A DNA stretch of 64,000 nt from Pandoraea anhela (GCF_902459655.1 NZ_CABPSB010000008.1:1-64000); one strand, 5' to 3'. Numbered from the stretch's first letter, positions 8,697 to 18,003 are shown. Made by a program: numbers and translations. Notes: generated by a model from the letters alone, not told the origin.

Positions 8697-10064
8697 ATGA
8701 GTGTGACAACCAATGCCGTGGATCCGGTCGACGAGCGACTGCCGATCGGAAAATTGTTCATGCTGGGCCTGCAACACGTTTTGGTGATGTATGCGGGAGC
8801 GGTCGCCGTGCCGCTCATCATCGGCGGTGCACTCGGGCTGCCGAAGGATCAAATTGCGTTTCTGATTTCTGCCGATCTGATGTGCTGCGGTATCGCGACG
8901 CTGATACAAAGCGTCGGCGTGGGCCGCTTCGGGATCCGTATGCCGGTCATCATGGCCGTGACGTTCGCCGCTGTGGGTCCGATGCTCGCTATCGGCACCA
9001 ATCCCTCGCTCGGGCTGCCCGGCATCTTCGGTGCGACGATTGCGTCCGGCATCATCGGCACGCTGATCGCGCCGCTTGTGGGCAAGCTGCTTCGCTTCTT
9101 CCCGCCGATCGTGACCGGCATCGTCATTACGTCGATCGGCCTGACGATCATCGGCGTGGGCATCAACTGGGCGGCCGGCGGCGTTGGCAACCCCGACTAC
9201 GGCGATCCGGTGTATCTCGGCGTGTCGTTCGCGGTGCTCATCTTCATCCTGCTGGTCACACGTTTCGTCAAGGGGTTCTTTTCGAACATCGCCGTGCTGC
9301 TCGGCATTTTGTTCGGCTTCGTGATCGCGCTCATGCTGCACAAGGTGAATTTCGACGGTCTCGATCAGGTGAAGTGGTTCGATGTCGTGCTGCCGTTCCA
9401 CTTCGGCATGCCGGTGTTCGACCCGTGGGCCATCGCGACGCTCACGATCGTGATCCTGATTACCTTCATCGAATCGACGGGCATGTTCCTGGCGCTGGGC
9501 GAGATCGTGGGCAAGCCGGTCGACGAGAAGGCGCTGGTGGCGGGCTTGCGTGTCGATGGGGTGGCGACGGTAATCGGCGGCGTGTTCAACACGTTCCCGC
9601 ACACGTCGTTTTCGCAGAACATCGGCCTCGTCGGCGTGACGGGCGTGAAGAGCCGCTGGGTGTGCGCGGCCGCTGGGGTCATCCTGCTGGTGTTCGGCCT
9701 GATTCCGAAGATGTCGGTGGTCGTGGCCTCCATTCCGCAATTCGTGCTGGGCGGCGCCGGCGTGGTCATGTTCGGCATGGTGCTCGCCACGGGCATCAAG
9801 ATTCTGTCGAAAGTGGACTACTCGCATAACCGCTACAACCTGTATATCGTAGCGATCAGCATCGGCATGGCGATGATTCCGGTGGCGTCCAACAAGTTCT
9901 TTGCGAAGATGCCGGAACAACTCGCCCCGTTGCTCCACAGCGGGATTCTGCTCGCCACGTTGTCCGCCGTGATCCTGAACGCCTATTTCAATGGCTTCAA
10001 AGCCCCGGCGGTGGACGGCCATGGCAACAAGAACGGTTCAGGGATGGGGCTGGAGGCGCACTGA
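8697..10064 (+). CDS. NCS2 family purine/urate permease
   Basis: The 455-residue inner-membrane transporter is of the nucleobase-cation symporter-2 (NAT) family. It has the Gln-His motif of TM1 (GLQHVLVMYAG), the ESTGMFLALGE segment and the NAT signature QNIGLVGVTG with a following basic residue. Family members such as UacT, YgfU and PucJ import urate or xanthine with protons or sodium. Its stop overlaps the ATG of the 8-oxoguanine deaminase gene (TGATG), so the two are coupled. With uraH and puuD beside it, urate, xanthine or 8-oxopurines are the likely cargo; the exact substrate is inference. Confidence 0.88.
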   Translation: MSVTTNAVDPVDERLPIGKLFMLGLQHVLVMYAGAVAVPLIIGGALGLPKDQIAFLISADLMCCGIATLIQSVGVGRFGIRMPVIMAVTFAAVGPMLAIGTNPSLGLPGIFGATIASGIIGTLIAPLVGKLLRFFPPIVTGIVITSIGLTIIGVGINWAAGGVGNPDYGDPVYLGVSFAVLIFILLVTRFVKGFFSNIAVLLGILFGFVIALMLHKVNFDGLDQVKWFDVVLPFHFGMPVFDPWAIATLTIVILITFIESTGMFLALGEIVGKPVDEKALVAGLRVDGVATVIGGVFNTFPHTSFSQNIGLVGVTGVKSRWVCAAAGVILLVFGLIPKMSVVVASIPQFVLGGAGVVMFGMVLATGIKILSKVDYSHNRYNLYIVAISIGMAMIPVASNKFFAKMPEQLAPLLHSGILLATLSAVILNAYFNGFKAPAVDGHGNKNGSGMGLEAH

Positions 10065-11422
10065 TGAAAACGTTGCTCGTCAAGAATGCCGAGGTCTTCG
10101 TCACGATGGACGCAGGCCGTCGCGAAATTGCGCATGGCGGACTGTACGTGGAGGACAACCGGATCGTGGCCGTGGGCGCCAGCGACACGCTGCCGCCCAC
10201 GGCGGACGAAGTGCTCGATCTGAGCGGTCATGTCGTCATCCCCGGTCTGGTCAACACGCATCACCATATGTACCAGAGCCTCACGCGCGCGATTCCGGCC
10301 GCGCAGGACGGCGAACTCTTCAACTGGCTGACGAACCTCTATCCGGTGTGGGCGAACCTCACGCCGGAAATGATCCGCGTCTCGACCAAGACGGCGATGG
10401 CCGAGCTGCTGCTCTCCGGCTGTACCACGTCGAGCGATCATCTCTACATCTATCCGAACGGCTGCAAGCTCGACGACAGTATCGAAGCGGCCGCCGAGAT
10501 CGGCATGCGGTTTCACGCGAGCCGCGGCAGCATGAGCGTCGGGCAGAGTCAGGGGGGATTGCCGCCCGATCGCGTGGTCGAGCGCGAGGCGGACATTCTT
10601 AAGGACACGCAGCGTCTCATCGAGACCTACCACGATGAAGGCCGTTACGCGATGTTGCGGGTGGTCGTCGCCCCGTGCTCGCCGTTTTCGGTGAGCCGCG
10701 ACCTGATGCGCGAGTCGGCTGCGATGGCGCGTCACTATGGTGTGTCGCTGCACACCCATCTGGCCGAGAACGTCAACGACATCGCCTACAGCCGCGAGAT
10801 GTTCGGCATGACGCCCGCCGAATACGCGCAGGATCTGGGCTGGGTCGGCCGCGACGTCTGGCATGCCCACTGCGTTCAACTGGACGACGCCGGGATTGCG
10901 CGCTTCGCGAGGACAGGCACCGGCGTGGCGCATTGCCCTTGCTCGAACATGCGCCTTGCCTCCGGGATCGCACCGATCCGCCGCATGCGCGACGCCGGGG
11001 TGCCGGTCGGGCTGGGGGTCGATGGGTCGGCGTCGAACGATGCGGCGAGCATGATCAACGAAGCACGTCAGGCGTTGCTGCTGCAACGCGTCGGGTTCGG
11101 CCCGAGCGCCATGACGGCGCGCGAGGCGTTGGAGATCGCAACCGTGGGCGGCGCACGCGTGCTGGGTCGCGATGACATCGGCGCGCTCGCCGAGGGCATG
11201 GCGGCGGACTTCGTGGCGTTCGATACCCGTGGCGTCGGGATGGCCGGCGGTCTGCACGATCCGGTGGCGGCGCTCGTCTTCTGTAACCCTGGACAAGCGG
11301 CGTACAGCGTGGTGAACGGTCGGGTGGTGGTGCGGCAGGGGCGTCTGGAGACGCTCGATCTGCCCGCGCTCGTCACGCGTCACAACGCGCTGGCGCGGCA
11401 ACTGGCCGAGGCTTCCCGATAA
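10064..11422 (+). CDS. 8-oxoguanine deaminase (amidohydrolase)
   Basis: The 452-residue metal-dependent amidohydrolase has the triple histidine motif NTHHHMYQ (His66-68) and the later conserved segment GVDGSASNDAAS that carries the metal/catalytic Asp. It matches the 8-oxoguanine deaminase (hydroxydechloroatrazine-type) subgroup, which turns 8-oxoguanine into urate. That product feeds directly into PuuD and UraH encoded next door. The start ATG overlaps the permease stop by one base. Ordinary guanine deaminase is less likely given the sequence type. Confidence 0.85.
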   Translation: MKTLLVKNAEVFVTMDAGRREIAHGGLYVEDNRIVAVGASDTLPPTADEVLDLSGHVVIPGLVNTHHHMYQSLTRAIPAAQDGELFNWLTNLYPVWANLTPEMIRVSTKTAMAELLLSGCTTSSDHLYIYPNGCKLDDSIEAAAEIGMRFHASRGSMSVGQSQGGLPPDRVVEREADILKDTQRLIETYHDEGRYAMLRVVVAPCSPFSVSRDLMRESAAMARHYGVSLHTHLAENVNDIAYSREMFGMTPAEYAQDLGWVGRDVWHAHCVQLDDAGIARFARTGTGVAHCPCSNMRLASGIAPIRRMRDAGVPVGLGVDGSASNDAASMINEARQALLLQRVGFGPSAMTAREALEIATVGGARVLGRDDIGALAEGMAADFVAFDTRGVGMAGGLHDPVAALVFCNPGQAAYSVVNGRVVVRQGRLETLDLPALVTRHNALARQLAEASR

Positions 11423-11464
11423 GGCGCTGCCGCACCGGCCGTCCATTCATGGTAAGTGGCCGGC

Positions 11465-11601
11465 GGGCCGCTCACCCCAATCTCCGGATTGCGGTGAGCC
11501 GGCCCTGGGTGGCAATGGGCCGGCGGGAAGTCGCGGCGGCGTTCCTGTGCATGGGGAACGCCGCCATGCGGTTCGGCGGAGCGGTGGGGGCCGCTCCGCC
11601 G
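11465..11601. terminator. Three consecutive hairpins between convergent genes
   Basis: Between the deaminase stop (11422) and the LysR stop (11665) are three inverted repeats. 11465-11505 is long with mismatches (arms around TCACC...GGTGA). 11535-11565 has GGCGGCGTTCC pairing with GGAACGCCGCC across nine bases. 11574-11601 has CGGCGGAGCGG pairing with CCGCTCCGCCG across six bases. None has a proper T run, so this is a likely transcript-end structure and not a textbook terminator. Confidence 0.55.
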
Positions 11602-11664
11602 GTAAAAATGCCGGGATTGCGGCGACATGGCCTCTGACCCCGGCTCCCGGTCGCCGTCGACGAA

Positions 11665-12603
11665 TTACGGCTGCGTGTGCGATTCGAGCAACGTGCGCGT
11701 GGCGTCGGAAATCACGCTGCGCAGCCAGCGCACCTCGTCCGAGTAGTGCGTGCGCTCGTGCCACAACTGGTAGTACTGCATCGGCGGAAAGTCGATGGGC
11801 GTTTCGAGCACCGTGAGCGGCAGGAACTCCGCGTAATGGTCGGCAAACAGGCGCGTCGTCGTGAAAATCAAATCGGATTTCAGCAACACGTACGGCGCAA
11901 GGTTGAAGTACGGAATCGTTACGACCACGTTGCGCTTGAGACGCTCACGTGCGAGATGCATGTCGATGGCGCCACGTTGCGCGACGGAGTAGGGCGTCGG
12001 AGCGAGATGCGGGCTGCCGAGATACTGCTCCAGCGTCAGGCCGCGTTTCGCATACGGGTGCGTATTGCGCACCAGGCACACGATCTGGTCGACGAAAAGA
12101 TTCGAGAGGTGCAACTGTTCGGGCGGCTCGGGCCAGTTGCCGATGACGATATCGACTTTGCCGTCTTCGAGGGCATGCTCGTAATCGAACGCGGGGCCGA
12201 GCGAGTGCAGTTCCAACTGGGCGTTCGGGGCCTGTTGACGGAAACGCTCGACGACCGTCGGCACGAACAGCGTATTCAGATAGTCGGGCGAGCCGATACG
12301 GAACGTCCGTACGGTAGTGGCCGGATCGAAGTTCGATTGCTGGACCGTGATGCGTTCGATTTCGCGCAATGCGTTTTGCGTTGGCTCCAGCAGCGATTGA
12401 CCGTATTCCGTAGGCACCATGCCTGACTTGCCGCGCACCAGCAGCGGGTCGCCGGTGATATCGCGCAAACGACGCAGCGCTGCGCTGATCGCCGGTTGCG
12501 ACTGATTCAGTTTGACGGCCGCACGCGTCACGCTGCGCTCGATCAACAGGGTGTGAAGAACGCGCAGCAAATAAGTGTCGATCGGTTCGCGGTTTTGGCT
12601 CAT
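11665..12603 (-). CDS. LysR family transcriptional regulator
   Basis: The 312-residue protein has an N-terminal winged helix-turn-helix (residues about 5-65: LLRVLHTLLIERSVTRAAVK, then SQPAISAALRRLRD) and a periplasmic-binding-protein-like effector domain. I use ATG 12603 (MSQNREP...); the frame is open to 12684 but that part is AT-rich and unlike the family. It diverges from the nucleoside/purine ABC transporter operon, with 258 bases between starts, so it probably regulates that operon and/or the deaminase operon. The effector may be a purine; this is inference from context. Confidence 0.85.
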   Translation of the reverse strand: MSQNREPIDTYLLRVLHTLLIERSVTRAAVKLNQSQPAISAALRRLRDITGDPLLVRGKSGMVPTEYGQSLLEPTQNALREIERITVQQSNFDPATTVRTFRIGSPDYLNTLFVPTVVERFRQQAPNAQLELHSLGPAFDYEHALEDGKVDIVIGNWPEPPEQLHLSNLFVDQIVCLVRNTHPYAKRGLTLEQYLGSPHLAPTPYSVAQRGAIDMHLARERLKRNVVVTIPYFNLAPYVLLKSDLIFTTTRLFADHYAEFLPLTVLETPIDFPPMQYYQLWHERTHYSDEVRWLRSVISDATRTLLESHTQP

Positions 12604-12861
12604 GAGAAATATAACGATCCGAATATGTCGGACCCTGTAGTGCATAAGGAAATCATTATGAAGGACAAGGCCTTGCGGCTCCATAGCGGAAAGCCCCTAG
12701 CGTCAGCATAGCCGTTGCCCGCGGGTTTTCCGTTGGCAAGACGCGCTTGAATGCCGTGTTATTGACGCAGGCTCGACATTTCTTCACGAATTGGGTATTT
12801 TCGGACCGCCCTGACCGAAACACCGGCAACTCGGGCATCGCAGATTTCTTAACCTCCGCCA

Positions 12862-14412
12862 GTGACCATTTCCATGCAAGCAACGCCACGCCTGGCGCTG
12901 ACCGGCATCACCAAACGCTATCCGAGCGTGGTGGCCAACGACGATATCGCGTTGAGCGTATTACCTGGCGAGATTCATGCCGTACTGGGTGAGAACGGCG
13001 CAGGCAAGAGCACGTTGATGAAGATCATCTACGGCGCCGTGCGCCCGGATGCCGGGGAGATCCGCTGGGAAGGTCAGCCGGTGAGCATCGAGAGTCCGGC
13101 GGCGGCGCGCCGGCTCGGCATCGGCATGGTGTTTCAGCATTTCTCGCTGTTCGAGACGCTCACCGTTACCGAGAATATTGCCCTCGCGCTCGACGACACC
13201 GGTCACGATTTGAAGGCGCTCTCGCATCGTATTCGCGACGTGTCGACGCAATACGGTCTGGAAGTCGATCCGGCGCGTCATGTGCACAACCTGTCGGTCG
13301 GCGAGCGCCAGCGCGTGGAGATCGTGCGCTGCCTGTTGCAGAACCCACGTCTGCTAATCATGGACGAGCCGACGTCGGTGCTCACGCCGCAGGCCGTCCA
13401 GAAGCTTTTCACTACGCTGCGCCGGCTTGCGGCCGAAGGGTGCAGCATCGTCTACATCAGTCACAAGCTCGACGAAATCCGCGATCTCTGCGATCGCGCG
13501 ACCGTGCTGCGTGGCGGCCGTGTCTCGGGGCACGCCGTGCCGCGCGAGGAGACGGCCGAGACGCTCGCGCAGATGATGATCGGGCGGGCGCTGCCGCAGA
13601 TCGAGCGGCGCGCGCATCAGCCGGGCGACGTGCTGTTGTCGCTGCGCCATCTGTCGATGGCGAGCGACGATCCGTTCGGCACCTCGCTGCACGACGTCAG
13701 TCTCGATGTGCACGCCGGGGAAATCGTCGGGATTGCCGGGGTGTCCGGCAATGGACAGGCCGAACTGCTGGCGGCGCTCTCCGGTGAGACGCGGGCGCCG
13801 AATGCCGACGCCATTGCCCTGAACGACCGGGCCGTCGGACGCATGGGCGCCGCGGCACGTCGCCGTCTCGGACTGGCGTTCGTGCCCGAAGAGCGTCTGG
13901 GGCGCGGCGCGGTGCCCGGCATGTCGCTGACCGACAATGCCCTGCTCGGCGCGTCCGGCACGGCGCATCTCGGACTGCTGCGCGGTGGATGGATTCGTCG
14001 CGGTGCGCTGCGCAAATTCGCGTCGCTGTGCATCGAACGCTTCCATGTGAAGGCTGGCGGGCCGGACGCGGCGGCGCAAAGCCTCTCGGGCGGCAATTTG
14101 CAGAAGTTCATCGTCGGACGCGAAATCCTGCAAGAGCCGCGCGTGCTCGTCGTGGCGCAGCCGACCTGGGGGGTGGATGTGGGCGCGGCGGCTTTCATTC
14201 GTCAACAGTTGCTGGACTTGTCGGCCCGTGGCGTTGCGGTGCTGGTGCTGTCCGAAGAGCTGGACGAGCTGTTCGAGATTTGCGACCGGATCACCGTGCT
14301 GGCGCAGGGGCGTTTGTCGCCCGTGCGCAAGCCGGAGCAGACCGATGCGCGCGAGATCGGCTTATGGATGGCGGGGATGTTCCCCGGCGGTCCCGGCGAG
14401 CGCGCTGCCTGA
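12862..14412 (+). CDS. BMP-type nucleoside/purine ABC transporter, ATP-binding protein
   Basis: The 516-residue protein has two ABC domains in one chain. Domain 1 has Walker A GENGAGKST, signature LSVGERQ and Walker B LLIMDEPTS. Domain 2 has the degenerate Walker A GVSGNGQAE, signature LSGGNLQK and AQPTWGVD in place of Walker B. One active and one degenerate site is normal for nucleoside and sugar importers of the YufO/NupA type. The start is uncertain: GTG 12862 or ATG 12874, neither with a strong ribosome-binding site. It heads an operon with two permeases and a BMP lipoprotein. Confidence 0.87.
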   Translation: MTISMQATPRLALTGITKRYPSVVANDDIALSVLPGEIHAVLGENGAGKSTLMKIIYGAVRPDAGEIRWEGQPVSIESPAAARRLGIGMVFQHFSLFETLTVTENIALALDDTGHDLKALSHRIRDVSTQYGLEVDPARHVHNLSVGERQRVEIVRCLLQNPRLLIMDEPTSVLTPQAVQKLFTTLRRLAAEGCSIVYISHKLDEIRDLCDRATVLRGGRVSGHAVPREETAETLAQMMIGRALPQIERRAHQPGDVLLSLRHLSMASDDPFGTSLHDVSLDVHAGEIVGIAGVSGNGQAELLAALSGETRAPNADAIALNDRAVGRMGAAARRRLGLAFVPEERLGRGAVPGMSLTDNALLGASGTAHLGLLRGGWIRRGALRKFASLCIERFHVKAGGPDAAAQSLSGGNLQKFIVGREILQEPRVLVVAQPTWGVDVGAAAFIRQQLLDLSARGVAVLVLSEELDELFEICDRITVLAQGRLSPVRKPEQTDAREIGLWMAGMFPGGPGERAA

Positions 14413-14439
14413 TTCACACGGTTCACACGGTTCACACGG
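14413..14439 (+). repeat. 3 x 9-bp tandem repeat directly after a stop codon
   Basis: Three exact copies of TTCACACGG (14413-14421, 14422-14430, 14431-14439) begin at the base after the TGA of the ABC ATPase gene. Confidence 0.9.
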
Positions 14440-14534
14440 TTGTCGGTGTGGGGGCCGCGGGTACCATCGGCCCATACTGCCCGGCACCGACGCTGTCACC
14501 GTCACTGTAACGTTTTCATCGATTTCCAGACACC

Positions 14535-15641
14535 ATGTTCGACTTCACGCTTGAGCCACGGCCAAGTCCTTCGCACACCATGCGGCTCGCCATGCCGCTG
14601 GTGGCCACGCTCATCACGCTTGCCGGCGGCGTGCTCATCTTCAGCTTCCTCGGCAAGCATCCCGCACAGGCGATGGCTGCGTTTTTCCTCGCACCGATCA
14701 GCAGCCTGAACGGCTGGTCGGAGTTGCTTCTCAAGGCCTCGCCGTTGTGCCTGATCGCGTTGGGGTTGGCCATCGGCTATCGCGCCAACGTCTGGAACAT
14801 CGGGGCGGAGGGCCAACTGCTGCTCGGCGGCATCTTCGCGTCGGGCGTCGCCATTCATTTCGACGGTCATGGCGGCCCGTGGCTGCTGCCGTTGATGATG
14901 GCGGCCGGGGCGCTCGGCGGCATGCTGTGGGCGGCCATTCCGGCGCTGCTGCGCGTGCGCTTCAACGCCAACGAGATCCTGGTGAGCCTGATGCTTACGT
15001 ACGTCGCCACGCAGTTGCTGATCTATCTGGTCAGCGGCCCGTGGCAAGACCCGCATGGCATGAACTTTCCGCAATCGATCAACTTCAGCCGCGACGCGCT
15101 GTTCCCGCGCTTTTTCGGCAACTGGCACTGGGCGGCATGGCGGGGGACCCGGCTTAATGCGTCGGTCTTCATGGCGGTGCTTGCCGTGCCCGCAGCATGG
15201 TGCTTCATGCGCAAGAGCTTCGCGGGTTATCGGATGGAAGTCGGCGGGCTGGCGCCGCTCGCCGCGCGTTACGCCGGATATTCCGAGCCGCGCGCCGTCT
15301 GGCTGGCGTTGCTCATCGGCGGTGCGGCTGCGGGACTGGCAGGCACCGGTGAAGTGGCCGGTCCGGTCGGCCAGTTGCAGGCGACATGGGCGCCGGGCTA
15401 CGGCTTTACCGCGATCATCGTGGCGTTCGTCGGCCGTCTGCATCCGGTGGGCATCGTGCTCGCGAGCCTGCTTATGGCGCTGCTGTATCTCGGCGGTGAA
15501 GCAGTGCAGACATCGCTTCAATTGCCCAAGGCCATCAGCGGCGTGTTTCAGGGGCTGCTGCTGTTCAGCCTGCTGGGCTGCGACGTATTCGTGAACTACC
15601 GCCTGCGACGTCGCGCCCGCGCGCTGACGCGTGGCGCCTGA
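14535..15641 (+). CDS. BMP-type ABC transporter permease, first subunit
   Basis: The 368-residue inner-membrane permease has 8-10 hydrophobic segments and the family sequence ANVWNIGAEGQLLLGGI near residues 76-92, characteristic of YufP/NupB-like nucleoside permeases. It follows the ATPase gene after 122 bases that include a small tandem repeat. It pairs with the next permease to form the membrane channel. Cargo is probably a purine or nucleoside, judged by family and neighbouring purine genes. Confidence 0.88.
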   Translation: MFDFTLEPRPSPSHTMRLAMPLVATLITLAGGVLIFSFLGKHPAQAMAAFFLAPISSLNGWSELLLKASPLCLIALGLAIGYRANVWNIGAEGQLLLGGIFASGVAIHFDGHGGPWLLPLMMAAGALGGMLWAAIPALLRVRFNANEILVSLMLTYVATQLLIYLVSGPWQDPHGMNFPQSINFSRDALFPRFFGNWHWAAWRGTRLNASVFMAVLAVPAAWCFMRKSFAGYRMEVGGLAPLAARYAGYSEPRAVWLALLIGGAAAGLAGTGEVAGPVGQLQATWAPGYGFTAIIVAFVGRLHPVGIVLASLLMALLYLGGEAVQTSLQLPKAISGVFQGLLLFSLLGCDVFVNYRLRRRARALTRGA

Positions 15642-15651
15642 GGAGCGCGGC

Positions 15652-16581
15652 ATGGACTGGATCAATCTGCTCACGCCGCTGGCCGCGAGTGCCGTGATCG
15701 CGGCCATCCCGCTGATGCTCGCCGCCCTCGGCGAACTCGTGACGGAGAAGTCGGGGGTGCTCAACCTCGGCGTGGAAGGCACGATGCTCATGGGCGCGAT
15801 CGGCGCCTTCGCCGTGACCGTGCACACGGGCAACCTCTGGCTCGGCGTGCTCGCGGGCGTTGCGGCGGGCGTGGCGATGTCCGCCATCTTCGCGTGGCTC
15901 ACGCTCACGCTCATGGCCAATCAGGTTGCAACGGGCCTGGCGCTGACGATCTTCGGCATTGGCCTATCGGCCTACGTCGGCCGTCCGTACACCGACGCCA
16001 CGATCCCGATGCTGCGCGACATGCCGATTCCGGGCCTGTCGTCGATTCCGGTGCTCGGGCCGTCGATCTTCTCGCTCAACCCGCTGGGCTACCTCTCGGT
16101 CGTGCTCCTCGCGGCGATTGCGTGGTTCCTGTATCGCTCGCGTGCGGGGCTGGTGCTGCGCTCGATCGGCGAAGCGCCCTCGGTGGCGCACGCGATCGGG
16201 TACCCGGTCGTGCGGATTCGCTATCTTGCGACGCTGTTCGGCGGCGCGATGTCGGGGCTGGCCGGTGCGTATTACGCCGTGGGCTATCTGCGGCTCTGGC
16301 AAGAAAATCTGACGGCGGGGCGCGGCTGGATCGCGCTGGCGCTGGTGGTGTTTGCGACGTGGCGTCCCGGGCGTACCGCGCTCGGTGCGCTGCTGTTCGG
16401 CGTGGTCATGGCCTTGCAGTTTCAGGCGCAGGCGATGGGCATCCGTATTCCGTCGCAAGCGCTGGCGAGCCTGCCGTATCTCGCGACCATCGTCGTGCTG
16501 GTGATCATCTCGCGCAATCGTCAGACGATTCGCCTGAATGCCCCCGCGTCGCTGGGGAAGCCGTTCTTTGCAGGGTCCTGA
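15652..16581 (+). CDS. BMP-type ABC transporter permease, second subunit
   Basis: The 309-residue inner-membrane permease is of the YufQ/NupC type, with the segment LVTEKSGVLNLGVEGTMLMG near the N terminus. ATG 15652 has GAGGAG upstream; an in-frame GTG at 15631 would overlap the previous gene and lacks such a site. The gap to the first permease is 10 bases. The next gene, 76 bases on, encodes the binding lipoprotein. Confidence 0.88.
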   Translation: MDWINLLTPLAASAVIAAIPLMLAALGELVTEKSGVLNLGVEGTMLMGAIGAFAVTVHTGNLWLGVLAGVAAGVAMSAIFAWLTLTLMANQVATGLALTIFGIGLSAYVGRPYTDATIPMLRDMPIPGLSSIPVLGPSIFSLNPLGYLSVVLLAAIAWFLYRSRAGLVLRSIGEAPSVAHAIGYPVVRIRYLATLFGGAMSGLAGAYYAVGYLRLWQENLTAGRGWIALALVVFATWRPGRTALGALLFGVVMALQFQAQAMGIRIPSQALASLPYLATIVVLVIISRNRQTIRLNAPASLGKPFFAGS

Positions 16582-16657
16582 GTGCCGGGCAAGCTTTCGG
16601 GTATTGCGCAGCGCTGCATGAATTCAACTGAAACAATCGATGACGAGGAGAAAATCG

Positions 16658-17806
16658 ATGCGACGTAAAGTCCTGATCACGATGGCAAGCCTGGCGGCCG
16701 CCATGCTGGTTTCCGCCTGCGGCAAGCAGGAAAACACGACGGCGAACGCCCCGGCAGCGGCGTCCGATGCGCAGGCGTCGGCCGCGCCGGCGGGCAAAGG
16801 CCCGATGGGCGTGGCATTCGTCTACATCGGCAACCCGGGCGATGCCGGCTGGACCTACGCGCACGAGCAGGGCGCGAAGGCCGTCGAAGCCAGGTTCGGC
16901 GACAAGGTCACTGTGACGCGCGTGGAGAATGTGCCGGAAGGCGCCGACTCGGAGCGTGTGTTCCGCGATCTGGCGAGCAAGGGCAACAAGCTGGTCTTCG
17001 GGACGTCGTTCGGTTACATGGACTCGATGGTGAAGACCGCCGCCGATTTCCCGGATGTGACGTTCGAGCATGCCACGGGCTTCAAGTCGGCGCCGAACCT
17101 CGGCACCTACGACGTTCGTACCTACGAAGGCGCGCATCTGGCCGGTGTGGTCGGCGGGTATGTGACGAAGTCGAACGTGATCGGTTACGTGGCGTCGGTG
17201 CCGATTCCCGAAGTGATCCGCAATATCGATGCGTTCACTATCGCCGCACGCGAAGTCAATCCGAAGGTCAAGGTCAAGGTTGTCTGGATCAATAGCTGGT
17301 TCGATCCGGGCAAGGAGCGTCAGGCGGCGGAATCGCTCGTAGGGCAGGGGGCGGACGTGCTGATGCAGAACGTCGACTCGGCCGTCGTCATGCAAGTGGC
17401 CGAAGAAAAGAAGATTCACGCGTTCGGCTGGGATTCGGACATGAGCAAGTTCGGCCCGAACGCGCATCTCGCCTCGGCAGCCATCGACTGGAGCAAGTAC
17501 TACGTCCGCACGGTCGACGAAGTGATGCAGGGCAAGTGGAAGAACACGCCGGTCTGGGGCGGCATTAAGGAAGACGAGATCAATCTCGTGGCCATCAACG
17601 ACAAGGCGGTGCCGGAAGCGGCGCGCAAGGCAGTGGCCGCGCGCCACGATGCGATTCGCGACGGCAAGTACGACCCGTTCACCGGCCCGATCAAGGGGCA
17701 GGACGGCAAGGAAATCGTGCCGGCCGGCAAAACGCTCAACGACGACGAGAAGCACCAGATCAACTGGTTCGTGGAAGGTGTCGAGGGGTCGCTGCCGAAG
17801 CAGTAA
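16658..17806 (+). CDS. BMP family substrate-binding lipoprotein
   Basis: The 382-residue protein has a lipoprotein signal with lipobox LVSAC, Cys21 being the acylated residue. A short Ala-rich linker is followed by a BMP/PnrA-like periplasmic binding domain beginning at GPMGVAFVYIGNPGDAGWTY. It should capture a purine or nucleoside and deliver it to the two permeases encoded upstream. ATG 16658 (MRRKVLITM) is preceded by GAGGAG; the in-frame ATG at 16640 is upstream of that site and rejected. The operon ends at the terminator 17972-18003. Confidence 0.9.
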   Translation: MRRKVLITMASLAAAMLVSACGKQENTTANAPAAASDAQASAAPAGKGPMGVAFVYIGNPGDAGWTYAHEQGAKAVEARFGDKVTVTRVENVPEGADSERVFRDLASKGNKLVFGTSFGYMDSMVKTAADFPDVTFEHATGFKSAPNLGTYDVRTYEGAHLAGVVGGYVTKSNVIGYVASVPIPEVIRNIDAFTIAAREVNPKVKVKVVWINSWFDPGKERQAAESLVGQGADVLMQNVDSAVVMQVAEEKKIHAFGWDSDMSKFGPNAHLASAAIDWSKYYVRTVDEVMQGKWKNTPVWGGIKEDEINLVAINDKAVPEAARKAVAARHDAIRDGKYDPFTGPIKGQDGKEIVPAGKTLNDDEKHQINWFVEGVEGSLPKQ

Positions 17807-17811
17807 CGTTG

Positions 17812-17835
17812 TCATGCCGTCATGCCGTCATGCCG
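17812..17835 (+). repeat. 3 x 8-bp tandem repeat after the BMP gene
   Basis: Three exact copies of TCATGCCG begin five bases after the stop of the BMP lipoprotein gene. Confidence 0.85.
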
Positions 17836-17890
17836 TGCGAGGCGGCTTGCCGCGGCCTGACGTTTCGCGGCTTGATTCGGCTTTAGTTGA

Positions 17891-17950
17891 CTTAAAGCGG
17901 TTTCAAGCGGCTTCAAGCGGCTTCAGGCGGTTCGGAGCGGCTTCAGGCCG
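17891..17950 (+). repeat. 6 x 10-bp imperfect tandem repeat
   Basis: Six decamers related to CTTCAAGCGG run from 17891 to 17950 (for example TTTCAAGCGG, CTTCAAGCGG, CTTCAGGCGG). They end 21 bases before the terminator hairpin. No coding potential is evident. Confidence 0.85.
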
Positions 17951-17971
17951 CGAAAGTGAAAAGCGCAATGG

Positions 17972-18003
17972 AAAAACCGCCGGTGTGTGCCGGCGGTTTT
18001 TTT
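17972..18003. terminator. Bidirectional Rho-independent terminator
   Basis: The stem AAAACCGCCGG / CCGGCGGTTTT has a six-base loop, with a T run to the right and an A run to the left, so it can act on both strands. It sits between the BMP gene (+) and the cupin gene (-). Confidence 0.92.

Noticed and set aside
13700-13760. Degenerate Walker A in the second half of the ABC transporter ATPase
   Set aside because: One canonical and one degenerate nucleotide site is usual in this importer family.
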